Positions 1 to 8,564 of a stretch of DNA of 64,000 bases are shown here, piece after piece. Every line of letters starts with the position of its first letter. Position 1 is the first letter of the stretch. Under the pieces are notes generated by a model. The model had not been told where the DNA came from and ran no database searches. It saw only the letters and a program-made list of their open reading frames with translations. A program made the position numbers and the translations under genes. This DNA comes from Agreia sp. COWG (GTDB taxonomy: Bacteria > Actinomycetota > Actinomycetes > Actinomycetales > Microbacteriaceae), in assembly GCF_904528075.1 (NCBI RefSeq), contig NZ_LR882035.1, forward strand, positions 2,790,001 through 2,854,000. Reading direction: 5' to 3'.

Positions 1-700
1 CGGCGCACATCAGCGGCCCCGTCTTCTGGTGCGAGCGCAGGGTGGCGAGCCGCTCCGCCGCGCGCGAGCCGAACGATCCGGTCTTGTGCAGTTCGGGCAG
101 GCTGCCGTCGGCCAGCATCTGGTCGGTGGGCTGGTCGATCGTGGTGAACGGCACGGTGATGCCACCGGCCCGCGTCAGCTCGATGAGCTTCTTCAGGTAA
201 CTCTTGTCGTCGCCGTAGGCGCCGTACTCGTTCTCGATCTGCATCAGGATGACGGGACCGCCACGATCGATCTGGCGCGAGGCGACGATGGGCAGCAGCT
301 CTGCGAAGTACTCGGCGACCGCCGTCATGTAGAGCGGCTCGTCGCGGCGCACGCCGACGGCCGGATCGCTGAAGAGCCAGCCGGGGAAGCCGCCGTTGTC
401 CCATTCTGCGCAGATGAAGGGGCCGGGACGCACGATCGCGTACATGCCCTCGGCCGCCACGAGGTCGAGAAAGCGGCCGAGGTCGAGGCCGTCCGATGTG
501 TCGAACGTGCCGCGGGTCGGCGAATGCTCGTTCCACGCCACGTAGGTCTCGATGGTGTTCAGGCCCATGAGCTTGGCCTTGTGGATGCGATCGGCCCAGT
601 AGTCGGGGTGCACCCTGAAGTAGTGCAGCGCCCCCGACAGGATACGGAACGGCTGGCCGTCGAGAAGGAAGTCGGTCTCACCGATGCGAAAGTCAGGCAT
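1..700 (-). CDS. GH35 beta-galactosidase (3' part cut by window edge)
   Basis: Intracellular glycoside hydrolase that would remove terminal beta-galactosyl residues. The 233 visible residues have the GH35 hallmarks: RPGPFICAEWDNGGFPGWL (about 91-109) and QIENEYG, with the predicted acid/base Glu at 158. The window stops just before the expected nucleophile region. There is no signal peptide, so it should act on imported oligosaccharides. Its ATG overlaps the stop of the upstream GH51 gene by 8 bases, which implies translational coupling. It is the last visible gene of a permease-permease-binding protein-GH51-GH35 operon. Confidence 0.9.
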   Translation of the reverse strand, partial: MPDFRIGETDFLLDGQPFRILSGALHYFRVHPDYWADRIHKAKLMGLNTIETYVAWNEHSPTRGTFDTSDGLDLGRFLDLVAAEGMYAIVRPGPFICAEWDNGGFPGWLFSDPAVGVRRDEPLYMTAVAEYFAELLPIVASRQIDRGGPVILMQIENEYGAYGDDKSYLKKLIELTRAGGITVPFTTIDQPTDQMLADGSLPELHKTGSFGSRAAERLATLRSHQKTGPLMCA

Positions 701-2255
701 TGTCGTTTTCCCGGATCGTGGTGCTCGGCAAGGGGCGAGGAGTCGACAGACGCACGATCGACCACGACAGCGGGGGCAGCGTCAGGCGCGCGTCGCCGTC
801 GTCGACCGTGACGATGTCGGCATCCCTCGGCAGCACGGCATCCGGTTGCGCCTGCGTATTGCTCGTGGTGCGGGTGCCCCCCTCGGGCACGCCGAGCGTG
901 CGCTGGTACAGAACGGATGCGATCGGCGAGCCCTCGATGTCGACGGCCACCTCGAGGGGCTCGATGATCGAGCGGTTCACCAGCAGCAGGGTCGTGGTGT
1001 CGCCGTCGGCCAGGGCGACCGCGTCGAGCAGGGCGACGTCGCCGTAGCTGTTCGTCTGCTGCAGGTCTGAATACACCCGGGTGCTCACCACGTCGCCGAT
1101 CGCGAAGCGCGCGGTCAGGGCGAAGGGGTGGAACGTGGTCTGTCTCCAGGCCGGCCCTCCGGGCTCGGAGCGGATGGGTGCGATGACGTTGACGAGCTGG
1201 GCGAGATTGGCCATGCTCACCACGTCGGAGTTGCGCAGGAGCGACATGAGCAGGCTGCCGACCACCACGGCATCGGTCACGGTGTACTCGTCTTCGATGA
1301 TGCGGGGGCGCTCGTTCCACTCGCCCGCGAAGAGCGGCGGCTTGTCGATCTCGTTGAACCGGGTCTGGTTCCAGACGTTCCACTCGTCGACGCTGATGCC
1401 GATGGTGCGATCCGAGCCGTGCTCCGCCAGGGTGTCACGGATGATGTCCGCGACCGTGCGGATGTAGCGGTCGAGCCCGACGCCGGATGCGAGGAAGCTC
1501 TCCACGTCGCCGTTCTCCTCGTAGTACGCGTGCAGCGAGATGTGGTCGAAGACGTCGATGCCATGCTCGAGCACGGTCTTCTCCCACTCACCGAACGTGG
1601 GCATGTCGGCGTTGGAACTGCCGGCGGCGACGAGCTCGATCGAGGGGTCGATCCATTTCATGACCCTGCCGGTCTCGGCGGCGAGCCGACCGTATTCATC
1701 CGCGGTCTTGTGACCGATCTGCCACGGTCCGTCCATCTCGTTGCCGAGGCACCAGAGCGTGATGCCGAAGGGTTCGTCGCGTCCGTTGCCTCGACGCTGT
1801 TCCGCGAGCGCCGTGCCCGACGGGTGGTTGCTGTACTCGAGAAGCGAGGCGGCGTCCTCGATGCCACGGGTGCCCAGGTTGACCGCGTTCATGACCTCGA
1901 CGCCCGCGGTCTCGGCCCAGTCGGCGAACTCGTGCAGGCCCACCTCGTTGGTCTCGATGCTGTGCCAGGCCACCTCGAGCCGCGTGGGGCGCTCCGACAC
2001 CGGCCCGACGCTGTCCTCCCAGCGGAAGCCCGACACGAAGTTGCCGCCGGGGTAGCGGATGACGGTCGCGCCGAGCTCCTGCACCAGTTCGAGCACGTCG
2101 CGTCGAAAGCCCTGCTCGTTCGCCGTGGGGTGGCCGGGCTCGTAGATGCCCGTGTACACGGCTCGGCCCATGTGTTCGACGAATGAGCCGAACAGGCGGG
2201 GCGATACTTCGGCGATGACATCGCTCGGGGTGACGGTGAGGCGGGCGTGGGCCAC
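693..2255 (-). CDS. GH51 alpha-L-arabinofuranosidase
   Basis: Predicted to release arabinofuranosyl residues from arabino-oligosaccharides in the cytoplasm. The 520-residue length is normal for GH51. The predicted acid/base Glu173 lies in WCLGNEMDGPW and the nucleophile Glu291 in ISVDEWNVWN. The GTG at 2255 was chosen because AAAGAGAAG lies just upstream and the family's N-terminus begins there; the open frame runs further upstream but has no homology-like sequence. No signal peptide is present. A strong hairpin separates it from the binding-protein gene upstream, and its stop overlaps the GH35 start. Confidence 0.92.
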   Translation of the reverse strand: MAHARLTVTPSDVIAEVSPRLFGSFVEHMGRAVYTGIYEPGHPTANEQGFRRDVLELVQELGATVIRYPGGNFVSGFRWEDSVGPVSERPTRLEVAWHSIETNEVGLHEFADWAETAGVEVMNAVNLGTRGIEDAASLLEYSNHPSGTALAEQRRGNGRDEPFGITLWCLGNEMDGPWQIGHKTADEYGRLAAETGRVMKWIDPSIELVAAGSSNADMPTFGEWEKTVLEHGIDVFDHISLHAYYEENGDVESFLASGVGLDRYIRTVADIIRDTLAEHGSDRTIGISVDEWNVWNQTRFNEIDKPPLFAGEWNERPRIIEDEYTVTDAVVVGSLLMSLLRNSDVVSMANLAQLVNVIAPIRSEPGGPAWRQTTFHPFALTARFAIGDVVSTRVYSDLQQTNSYGDVALLDAVALADGDTTTLLLVNRSIIEPLEVAVDIEGSPIASVLYQRTLGVPEGGTRTTSNTQAQPDAVLPRDADIVTVDDGDARLTLPPLSWSIVRLSTPRPLPSTTIRENDNA

Positions 2256-2318
2256 GGAGGCTTCTCTTTCGAATGGGTGGGCGGTGACTGTGGTGCGGGT
2301 GGCAGAGCTCCGGCCCCC

Positions 2319-2364
2319 CGCCGGGCCCGTGGCGCTGACAATGCCAGCGCCCCGGGGCCCGGCG
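2319..2364 (-). terminator. intercistronic GC-rich hairpin between binding protein and GH51 genes
   Basis: The arms are 2319-2337 and 2345-2364, with only one or two mismatches around a 7-base loop. No T-tract follows. It lies 20 bases after the binding-protein stop. Such hairpins in sugar ABC operons usually stabilise the binding-protein mRNA or cause partial termination; which applies here is inference. Confidence 0.6.
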
Positions 2365-2383
2365 AGGGGCCGGGGCATTCGGG

Positions 2384-3736
2384 CTAGCTGCCCGCCTTCA
2401 CGGTGAAGCCCTGCTCGCTTCCGTAGTCGGCCGTGGCCTTCTGCCACGCCTCGAGTCCGGCGTTCAGGTCGGACTTGCTCGAGTACGACTTGCCCACAGT
2501 GTCGTTGAAGATGCTGTTCGAGTAGACCTGGAAGGGCAGGTACTGCCATCCCTTCACGACGTCCTTCGAGGACTGCACCAGAACCTGGTTGATCTTCTGG
2601 CCACCGAAGTAGGGGCTCTCGTAGTTCAGGAACGTGTCGTTGTTGAGGTCGGCGACCGTCGAGGGGAAGCCGCCCTTGGCGATCGACGTCTGGGTGCCGT
2701 CGCCCTCGTTCATGTACTGCAGGAATCCGGCCGCTGCGAGCTTGTTCTTGCTCTGCTTCAGGATGGCGTCACCGCCACCGCCGTTCTCGGCGCTCGCCGC
2801 CTGACCCTTCTCCCACGTGGGCATGGGGGCCACGCGCCAGTTGCCGGATGCCTGCGCGACGCCCGACTCGAGGTTTCCGGGCATCCAGGCACCGATGGTC
2901 AGCGTGGCGATGCTGCCGTCACCGAGGCCCTTGTACCACTCGTCGCTCCACGAGGTGATGGGGGAGACGAGTCCACCCTCCACGAGGCTGCTCCAGGTGT
3001 CGGCGAACTTCTTCGAACCGGCATCCTGCAGGTTGATCGAGACGTCGGTCGAGTTCTCGGTCTTGTAGGGCTGGCCGCCCGCCTGCCAGATCATGCTGGT
3101 CGTGAAGCCGGCGTCACCGGTGTCGTTGGTGATGTATTTGGTCGGGTCTGCTGCATGCAGCTGCTTCGCTGCGGCGACGTACTCGTCCCACGTGGTGGGC
3201 ACGGCGATGTTGTACTGGTCGAAGACGGCCTTGTTGTAGAACAGCGCCATGGGGCCGCTGTCCTGCGGGAGGGCGTACACGCCGCCGTCGAGGCTCACCG
3301 AGTTCCAGGTGCTGTCGGTGTACTTGTCGGCGAAGGAGTCGAAGCCGAAGTCCTTCAGGTTGGCGAGCGAGTCGCTCAGCGCGAACTGGGGAAGGGCGTA
3401 GTACTCGATCTGGGCCACGTCGGGCGCGCCCGATCCGGCCTTGATCGCGTTCTGCAGCTTCACGTACTGGTCGTTGCCGGTGCCGGCGTTCACGACGTTG
3501 ACGGTGATCTTCGGGTGCTGCTTCTCGAAGTCCTTGGCTATCTGCTCGACGGCGGGGGCCCAGGCCCACACCGTGATGGTGGTCTCGGTGTCGAGGGCCT
3601 TGGCGATGTCGTCGGCGTTGCCGGTGTCGGAGCCTCCGCCGGCCGACGAGCAGGCCGATAGGGCGAGACCTAGGGCGAGAACGCCCGTCAGGGCCGCCGC
3701 TCCTCTGCGGAGGCCCTTAGTGCTGCGAATCTTCAT
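2384..3736 (-). CDS. sugar ABC transporter substrate-binding lipoprotein
   Basis: Family 1 extracellular solute-binding protein (MalE type), 450 residues. A basic n-region and hydrophobic stretch end in a lipobox (LALSAC, Cys29), so it is a lipoprotein on the outer face of the membrane. The mature part begins with the usual TTITVWAWAPAVEQIAKDF pattern. AAAGGCACACC precedes the ATG. It is third in the operon after both permeases. With GH51 and GH35 downstream, arabino- or galacto-oligosaccharides are the likely ligands (inference). Confidence 0.9.
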   Translation of the reverse strand: MKIRSTKGLRRGAAALTGVLALGLALSACSSAGGGSDTGNADDIAKALDTETTITVWAWAPAVEQIAKDFEKQHPKITVNVVNAGTGNDQYVKLQNAIKAGSGAPDVAQIEYYALPQFALSDSLANLKDFGFDSFADKYTDSTWNSVSLDGGVYALPQDSGPMALFYNKAVFDQYNIAVPTTWDEYVAAAKQLHAADPTKYITNDTGDAGFTTSMIWQAGGQPYKTENSTDVSINLQDAGSKKFADTWSSLVEGGLVSPITSWSDEWYKGLGDGSIATLTIGAWMPGNLESGVAQASGNWRVAPMPTWEKGQAASAENGGGGDAILKQSKNKLAAAGFLQYMNEGDGTQTSIAKGGFPSTVADLNNDTFLNYESPYFGGQKINQVLVQSSKDVVKGWQYLPFQVYSNSIFNDTVGKSYSSKSDLNAGLEAWQKATADYGSEQGFTVKAGS

Positions 3737-3814
3737 GGTGTGCCTTTCACTTCCTTGTGGTGTTGAACTGGTGATGCGAATGGAGGGGTGGGTCTGGGAG
3801 GACGAGCGAGCGGG

Positions 3815-4765
3815 TCAGGCCTTGACGCTTCCGGCGGTGAGGCCGGACTGCCAGTACTTCTGCAGGAACAAGAACGCGACGATGATCGGCACGATGGTGA
3901 GCAGCGAGCCGGTGACGACCAGGTTGTAGATGGCGTCTCCGCCCACGGTCTGCGACTGCTGGTTCCACTGGTTGAGCCCGACGGTGAGCGGGTACCAGGT
4001 GGGCTCCGACAGCATGATCAGGGGCAGGAAGTAGTTGTTCCAGGTGGCCACGACCGTGAACAGCAGAACCGTGACGATGCCCGGTGTCAACAGCCGCAGC
4101 GAGATGGTGAAGAAGGTGCGCATCTCGCCGGCGCCGTCCATGCGCGCGGCCTCGAGAACCTCGGTCGGCACGGCGTCGAGGGCGTAGGTCCAGATCAGGT
4201 ACAGCCCGAAGGGGCTGATGAGCGACGGCAGGATGATCGCCCAGGGCGTGTTGGTCAGTCCCAGCTGGCTGAACATCAGGAAGGTGGGCACCGCCAGTGC
4301 CGTGCCCGGGATCGCGACCGCGCCCAGGACGACGGCGAACACGGCCTTCTTTCCGGGAAAGTTGAACTTGGCGAGCCCGTAACCGCCCAACGCGGCGAGG
4401 AGGGTCGCACCGCCCGCACCGACCACGACGTAGAGAAGGGTGTTGCCGAACCAGCGAACGAACTCTCCGCCGCCGTAGGTGAGCGTCTGCGAGATGTTGT
4501 CGAAGAGCGAGAAGTCGCCGCTGAACCAGAGGCCGAACGAGCTGAGCAGCTCGGACTGGGTCTTGGTCGAGCTCACGAAGAGCCAGAAGAGCGGGAAGAG
4601 TGCGTAGACGACCATCACGGCCATCACGACGGTGAGCAGAACAGAGCGGCGCTGGTGAACACCTCGCCCCTTGAGTGAGCGCGTGTGCCTGGTGGCTCGC
4701 GACGCTGATCGCTTGCCGGATGCCGCGCCCGCGGCAGTGGAAACGGGAAGAGTGGCCTGGGTCAT
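3815..4765 (-). CDS. sugar ABC transporter permease, MalG type
   Basis: Inner-membrane permease of 316 residues. Six hydrophobic segments follow a basic cytoplasmic N-terminus, and the EAA loop that docks the ATPase (EVLEAARMDGAGEMRTFF) is at about 202-219. The ATG has a near-perfect AAAGGAGGT site. It follows the other permease gene by one base, so the two are coupled. No ATPase gene is in the operon; many actinobacterial CUT1 importers share an MsiK-type ATPase encoded elsewhere, which would fit here. Confidence 0.92.
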   Translation of the reverse strand: MTQATLPVSTAAGAASGKRSASRATRHTRSLKGRGVHQRRSVLLTVVMAVMVVYALFPLFWLFVSSTKTQSELLSSFGLWFSGDFSLFDNISQTLTYGGGEFVRWFGNTLLYVVVGAGGATLLAALGGYGLAKFNFPGKKAVFAVVLGAVAIPGTALAVPTFLMFSQLGLTNTPWAIILPSLISPFGLYLIWTYALDAVPTEVLEAARMDGAGEMRTFFTISLRLLTPGIVTVLLFTVVATWNNYFLPLIMLSEPTWYPLTVGLNQWNQQSQTVGGDAIYNLVVTGSLLTIVPIIVAFLFLQKYWQSGLTAGSVKA

Positions 4766-4766
4766 C

Positions 4767-5702
4767 TCAGACCTCCTTTCGCGAGCCGCGATTTTGCACG
4801 ATGAGGGCGATCACGGCTGTTGCGACGCCCATGACGATGGCGATGGTGGCCGCGTAGTTGTACTGCTGACCCGAGAACGACAGGTTGTAGGCGTACATGT
4901 TGGGCGTGAACGACGTGACGATGGTGTTCTTCGCCAAGGGCTTCAGGATGTTCGGTTCGTTGAAGAGCTGGAAGCTGCCGATGATGGAGAAGATCGTTCC
5001 GATGACGATGGCGGGCCGGAGCGCCGGCAGCTTGATGCTGCGGATGACGTGGAAGTGGTTGGCGCCGTCGAGCTCGGCCGCCTCGTAGAGGTCTGTCGGA
5101 ATCACGCGGAGCGCCGCATAGAAGAGCAGCATGTTGTAGCCGACGAACTCCCACGTGACGATGTTTCCGATCGACGCGAGCACCCACTCGTTCGACAGCG
5201 GATCTGGCAGCGTGATGCCGAAGAAGTCGTTGATGTTGGCGACCAAGCCGAAGCGGGTGCCGTACATGAACCCCCACATGAGGGTCGCGACCACGGCCGG
5301 CACGGCGTAGGGAAGAAAGATTCCGATGCGGAAGAAAGCGGGAAAGTGCAGCCTGGCACTGTCGATGGCCAAGGCCGCGAACAGGGCGAGCAGCAGCATG
5401 ATCGGAACCTGCACGACGAGGAAGATCGAGACCCTGCCGAGCGACTCCCAGAACTTGGTGTCGCCGAGGACCTGCACGTAGTTGGCGAGCCCGACGAAGG
5501 AGTTGCCGCCGACGAGCTGGTCCTTGAACAGGCTCAAGTAGATCGAGTAGACCACCGGGGCGATGAGCACGAAGGCGAAGATGAGCATGAAAGGGCCGAT
5601 GAACTTCCAGCCGGTCCAGTCGCGTTTGGCCTTATGCGGGACCGGGCCCTTTCGAAGCCGTGGCGCGACCGCCGTGGGCGGATTCTGTGACACCGTCGTC
5701 AT
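4767..5702 (-). CDS. sugar ABC transporter permease, MalF type
   Basis: Inner-membrane permease of 311 residues and first gene of the oligosaccharide operon. It has about six transmembrane segments and the EAA loop (LYEAAELDGANHFHVIRSI) at about 205-223. GAGAAAGTGAA precedes the ATG. The 114-base region up to the divergent LacI gene holds two palindromic operators, so the operon is probably repressed by that protein until sugar is present. Confidence 0.92.
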   Translation of the reverse strand: MTTVSQNPPTAVAPRLRKGPVPHKAKRDWTGWKFIGPFMLIFAFVLIAPVVYSIYLSLFKDQLVGGNSFVGLANYVQVLGDTKFWESLGRVSIFLVVQVPIMLLLALFAALAIDSARLHFPAFFRIGIFLPYAVPAVVATLMWGFMYGTRFGLVANINDFFGITLPDPLSNEWVLASIGNIVTWEFVGYNMLLFYAALRVIPTDLYEAAELDGANHFHVIRSIKLPALRPAIVIGTIFSIIGSFQLFNEPNILKPLAKNTIVTSFTPNMYAYNLSFSGQQYNYAATIAIVMGVATAVIALIVQNRGSRKEV

Positions 5703-5768
5703 TTCACTTTCTCATTCTTCTAGTGAGTCTCGCGTCGGGAGAAGCGGCACCCATCCGCTAGGTCCGGA

Positions 5769-5782
5769 TGTTTACGCAAACA
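5769..5782. promoter_or_regulatory. LacI-type operator O1 (imperfect palindrome)
   Basis: TGTTTACGCAAACA differs from the second operator (5802-5815) by a single base and is palindromic except at that position. It lies in the divergent region between the sugar operon and the LacI gene. Confidence 0.7.
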
Positions 5783-5801
5783 CGATTCGATCACGCTAGC
5801 A

Positions 5802-5815
5802 TGTTTACGTAAACA
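5802..5815. promoter_or_regulatory. LacI-type operator O2 (perfect palindrome)
   Basis: TGTTTACGTAAACA is a perfect 14-bp palindrome. Its centre is 33 bp from that of O1, about three helical turns, so two dimers could bind the same face of the helix. It nearly abuts the ATG at 5817, which argues against that ATG as the regulator's start unless the mRNA is leaderless. Confidence 0.75.
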
Positions 5816-5864
5816 AATGTCACGGATGAGCGCACTTCTCAGCGTGCGGACAAATCGGAGAACA

Positions 5865-6926
5865 GTGAGCCCTCGGCCAGACGATGTCGTCTCTGACTCC
5901 CTGCCGCGCCCGCCGCGCGGCCCCTCGATGGCAGACGTCGCGGCGCTCGCCGGGGTCTCAGCCCAGACGGTCTCTCGCGTGGCCAACGGCCTGAACAACG
6001 TGGAGCCGTCGACGAAAGACAGGGTGCTCGCAGCGATGAACGAGGTCGGCTACCGGCCGAACAGCGCGGCCAGGGCCCTGAAGACGGGCCGCTTCCGATC
6101 GATCGGCGTGATCATGTTCACCCTGTCGACGTTCGGCAACATGCGCACGCTCGATGCGATCGCGACGGCGGCCGCGCAGGCCGGCTACTCGATCACCCTC
6201 ATTCCGATCGCGCTGCCCACTCAGGTGGAACTGCTCGGGGCCTTCGGCCGCCTCGGCGAACACGCCGTCGATGGCGTCATCGTGATCGTCGAGTCCCACA
6301 TCCTCGACCGGTCAGACGTGTCGCTGCCCACGGGGCTGCCCGTGGTGATCGTCGACTCAGACGCTGGCGACAAGTACAGCGTGGTCGACACCGACCAGGC
6401 CAGCGGCGCGCGCGACGCCACCCGGCACCTGCTCGAACTCGGCCACCGCACCGTGTGGCACGTCTCCGGCCCCGAGGCGTCGTTCAGCGCCTCGCGCCGG
6501 CGGGATTCGTGGCAGGCGACGCTGGTCGCAGCGGGGGCCGAGGTGCCAGAGGTGCTGGTCGGCGACTGGACGACCAACTCCGGCTACCTGCGCGGTCTCG
6601 AGTTGGCGAAGCGCGACGACGTCACCGCCGTCTTCGCATCGAACGACCAGATGGCGCTCGGTCTCATGCGGGCCTTCCACGAGAACGACATCGACGTGCC
6701 CGGCCGCATCAGCGTCGTCGGCTTCGACGACATGCAGGAGGCCAGCTCGTTCTGGCCACCCCTCACGACCGTGCATCAGGACTTCGGCGCGGTGGGCAGA
6801 CTGTGCATCGAGAAGCTGCTCGACCAGATCGACGGATCGAGCAAGTCGCTCGGCGTCGCCTTCATCCCGACGAAACTGATCGAACGCCAGAGCACGGCTG
6901 CACCGCGGTCTCTGCCCGCGCAGTAG
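5865..6926 (+). CDS. LacI-family transcriptional regulator of the sugar operon
   Basis: DNA-binding repressor with an N-terminal LacI helix-turn-helix (MADVAALAGVSAQTVSRVANG, about residues 22-42 from this start) and a periplasmic-binding-protein-like effector domain running to the C-terminus. I chose the GTG at 5865 because GGAG lies 4 bases upstream. The frame is open back to an ATG at 5817, but that codon has no ribosome site and touches an operator. It is divergent from the permease gene and likely controls both directions. Confidence 0.88.
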   Translation: MSPRPDDVVSDSLPRPPRGPSMADVAALAGVSAQTVSRVANGLNNVEPSTKDRVLAAMNEVGYRPNSAARALKTGRFRSIGVIMFTLSTFGNMRTLDAIATAAAQAGYSITLIPIALPTQVELLGAFGRLGEHAVDGVIVIVESHILDRSDVSLPTGLPVVIVDSDAGDKYSVVDTDQASGARDATRHLLELGHRTVWHVSGPEASFSASRRRDSWQATLVAAGAEVPEVLVGDWTTNSGYLRGLELAKRDDVTAVFASNDQMALGLMRAFHENDIDVPGRISVVGFDDMQEASSFWPPLTTVHQDFGAVGRLCIEKLLDQIDGSSKSLGVAFIPTKLIERQSTAAPRSLPAQ

Positions 6927-6961
6927 AGCACGTCGCCGGGCACCGCCGAATCGGGACCGAA

Positions 6962-7138
6962 TCAGAGCGGGGGCTGGACGACCGTGTGGTTGATCTCCCA
7001 CGAGGCGTCATAGTCCTCGACGGCGAAGGAGCTGAGCTCGTCGGAGCCGTAGGGAATAGCCGTCGAAGAGATGGGCTGACGCCGCCGCTTTCGCGGCTCG
7101 GCTGCCGGCTCCTGTGCGTGCTCTGTGGTCTCGTCCAT
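6962..7138 (-). CDS. small hypothetical protein, 58 aa
   Basis: A 58-residue polar protein with a basic patch (PRKRRRQ) near residue 15 and an acidic C-terminal half. GGAGGGAGAG lies 7 bases before the ATG, a strong ribosome site, which is the main reason to believe it. No transmembrane segment, cysteine pair or known motif is visible. It ends 35 bases from the LacI gene's stop, in convergent orientation. Function unknown. Confidence 0.6.
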   Translation of the reverse strand: MDETTEHAQEPAAEPRKRRRQPISSTAIPYGSDELSSFAVEDYDASWEINHTVVQPPL

Positions 7139-7237
7139 CGGGTGACTCTCCCTCCACGTTGGATTCAGGGTACGTCACGAAGTTCGGAAGCAACAGGCGA
7201 GGCGATGAAGCCGACTGCATTCGCAGCCTCGCCCCAC

Positions 7238-7570
7238 CTATACGTGGCCGCGCGGGCTCCACGTCGAGGGAGCACCGGGCTCCTCCGTGTAGACGAGTCC
7301 GCCGCCGCGGTCGGCGGAGGTTCGCAGGAGGTCGACCCACTGCTTATTGACAGGGCCCAGATTCGATTCGATGAATCGAAAATAGAGCGGCAGGCCGGGA
7401 TCGAGCCAGATGCTCGAGCGGCCGCTGCCCACGGCCACCTCTTCCTTCCACGAGAAGAAGAAGCTCTCGCCCCTGCGCAGCTTGGCCCCGATGACCAGCT
7501 GCAGGTGCATCAGCGCTCGGTCGGGGATATCTATCTGGATATCGGCCGACGTGTAGATCAGTTTGCCCAT
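7238..7570 (-). CDS. DUF7882-like small conserved protein
   Basis: A 110-residue protein starting MGKLIYTSADIQIDIPDRAL, with the conserved core HLQLVIGAKLRRGESFFFSW. This pattern matches a family common in Microbacteriaceae that is sometimes mislabelled ATP-dependent DNA ligase; nothing here resembles a ligase active site. The frame is open to 7816, but AAAAGAGCA directly before the ATG at 7570 and the family's N-terminus fix the start. It is divergent from the DUF6504-like gene at 7673. Molecular function is unknown. Confidence 0.75.
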   Translation of the reverse strand: MGKLIYTSADIQIDIPDRALMHLQLVIGAKLRRGESFFFSWKEEVAVGSGRSSIWLDPGLPLYFRFIESNLGPVNKQWVDLLRTSADRGGGLVYTEEPGAPSTWSPRGHV

Positions 7571-7604
7571 TGCTCTTTTCTCATCGCGTCGATTCTGCCA
7601 TCTC

Positions 7605-7633
7605 TTGGCGTGTCGCGGACACGTGCGTATGCT
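7605..7633 (+). promoter_or_regulatory. sigma70-like promoter for the 7673 gene
   Basis: The -35 hexamer TTGGCG (7605-7610) and -10 hexamer TATGCT (7628-7633) are separated by exactly 17 bp. Transcription would start near 7640, just upstream of the LexA-like box. Confidence 0.55.
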
Positions 7634-7642
7634 CGAGCTATA

Positions 7643-7658
7643 TCGAACATACATTCGA
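7643..7658. promoter_or_regulatory. LexA (SOS)-box-like palindrome
   Basis: TCGAACATACATTCGA has TCGAA/TTCGA arms. Against the Gram-positive SOS consensus CGAAC-N4-GTTCG it has one mismatch. It sits at the predicted start of transcription, where LexA binding would block the promoter. Confidence 0.55.
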
Positions 7659-7672
7659 AGAAAGGGTGCGGC

Positions 7673-7936
7673 ATGAGCATCTCGTACACGGCCGAGGCGG
7701 TCGCCCTCTGGGTCGATGAAGACGTTCCCACCCGCATGATGTGGAACGGCAGGCGCTGGCGCGTCTCCGACATGCCGACTCCCCTCGAAGACCTCGCCTG
7801 GTCGAGGGTGACCCATCCCCCGATGGTGCGGGGGTGGCGCTTTCAGGCCACCAACGAACTCGGCGTCAGCTTCGTGTTCGACGTCGTCTGGTCGGTGAGC
7901 GACCGCGAGTGGTCGCTCGTGCGCGTCTACGACTGA
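7673..7936 (+). CDS. DUF6504-like small protein, possible SOS gene
   Basis: An 87-residue protein with the pattern VWVDEDVPTRMMWNGRRW near the N-terminus, then WRFQA, and a terminal W-LVRVYD. This resembles the DUF6504 family from memory; those genes are often seen beside actinobacterial translesion polymerase genes (imuB/dnaE2), which are not in this window. AAAGGGTGCGGC precedes the ATG. The promoter and LexA-like box directly upstream suggest DNA-damage control. Biochemical role unknown. Confidence 0.75.
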   Translation: MSISYTAEAVALWVDEDVPTRMMWNGRRWRVSDMPTPLEDLAWSRVTHPPMVRGWRFQATNELGVSFVFDVVWSVSDREWSLVRVYD

Positions 7937-8020
7937 CCCTCCCGTTCGATCCGGGCGAATACCTGACAGGCCACCCCCGAGTAGGGCATGCTGGAGGAGC
8001 TACGACACGAAAGGTGCCGC

Positions 8021-8530
8021 ATGCTCCCGTTTCTCATCGTCGGCTCAGTCGGCCTTCTTCTCCTGCTCATCAGCATCGTCATCGGCGACCTGCTCGACAT
8101 CATCGGAATCGGAGACGGCCTCGTCTCGGGCGTCGCCGTCGGCGCTGCGCTCGCCATCTTCGGCGTCGCGGGCATCATCACCGTGTCGAACGATCTACCC
8201 ACGGTGTACGCGTACGTGGTGGCCGTCGGCCTCGCGCTGGTCGCGCTCGTCGCCATCCAGATCTTCGTCAAGCACATCGCCGAGCAAGAGAGCGGCGGGC
8301 ACTACTCCCCCGTGGGCCTGGTCGGCACCACCACCGTGAGTACGGGTCTCACGGGCGGCGAGGTGCGGCTCGACGATATCCGCGAGCTCGAACGCCGGCC
8401 CGCGGTCAGCGACGTCACCCTCCAGGCGGGCACGCGCATCCGGGTCGTCGAAGAAGACGGCTATCGCGTGCGGGTCGAGGCGGCCGGCCCCGTCGACGCC
8501 TCCACCACAATCGACCCCGAAGACCTCTAG
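8021..8530 (+). CDS. NfeD-like membrane protein
   Basis: A 169-residue short-form NfeD protein with three hydrophobic segments (about 4-25, 35-60 and 66-88) and a soluble OB-fold-like tail beginning near SPVGLVGTTTVSTG. The ATG at 8021 follows GAAAGGTGCCGC; an in-frame ATG at 7988 lacks a ribosome site. Short NfeD proteins partner flotillins in membrane microdomains, and the flotillin gene starts 34 bases downstream, so the two form a standard pair. Confidence 0.8.
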   Translation: MLPFLIVGSVGLLLLLISIVIGDLLDIIGIGDGLVSGVAVGAALAIFGVAGIITVSNDLPTVYAYVVAVGLALVALVAIQIFVKHIAEQESGGHYSPVGLVGTTTVSTGLTGGEVRLDDIRELERRPAVSDVTLQAGTRIRVVEEDGYRVRVEAAGPVDASTTIDPEDL

Positions 8531-8564
8531 AACCACCGCCCCCAAATGAGAGGAAGCCCATTTC

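Noticed and set aside
5817..5864. ATG at 5817 as the LacI start
   Set aside because: It abuts the perfect operator and lacks a ribosome site; GTG at 5865 has GGAG. A leaderless start is still possible.
7238..7570. ATP-dependent DNA ligase function for the DUF7882-like protein
   Set aside because: The protein is 110 residues and has no lysine-adenylation motif; such labels appear to be transferred in error.
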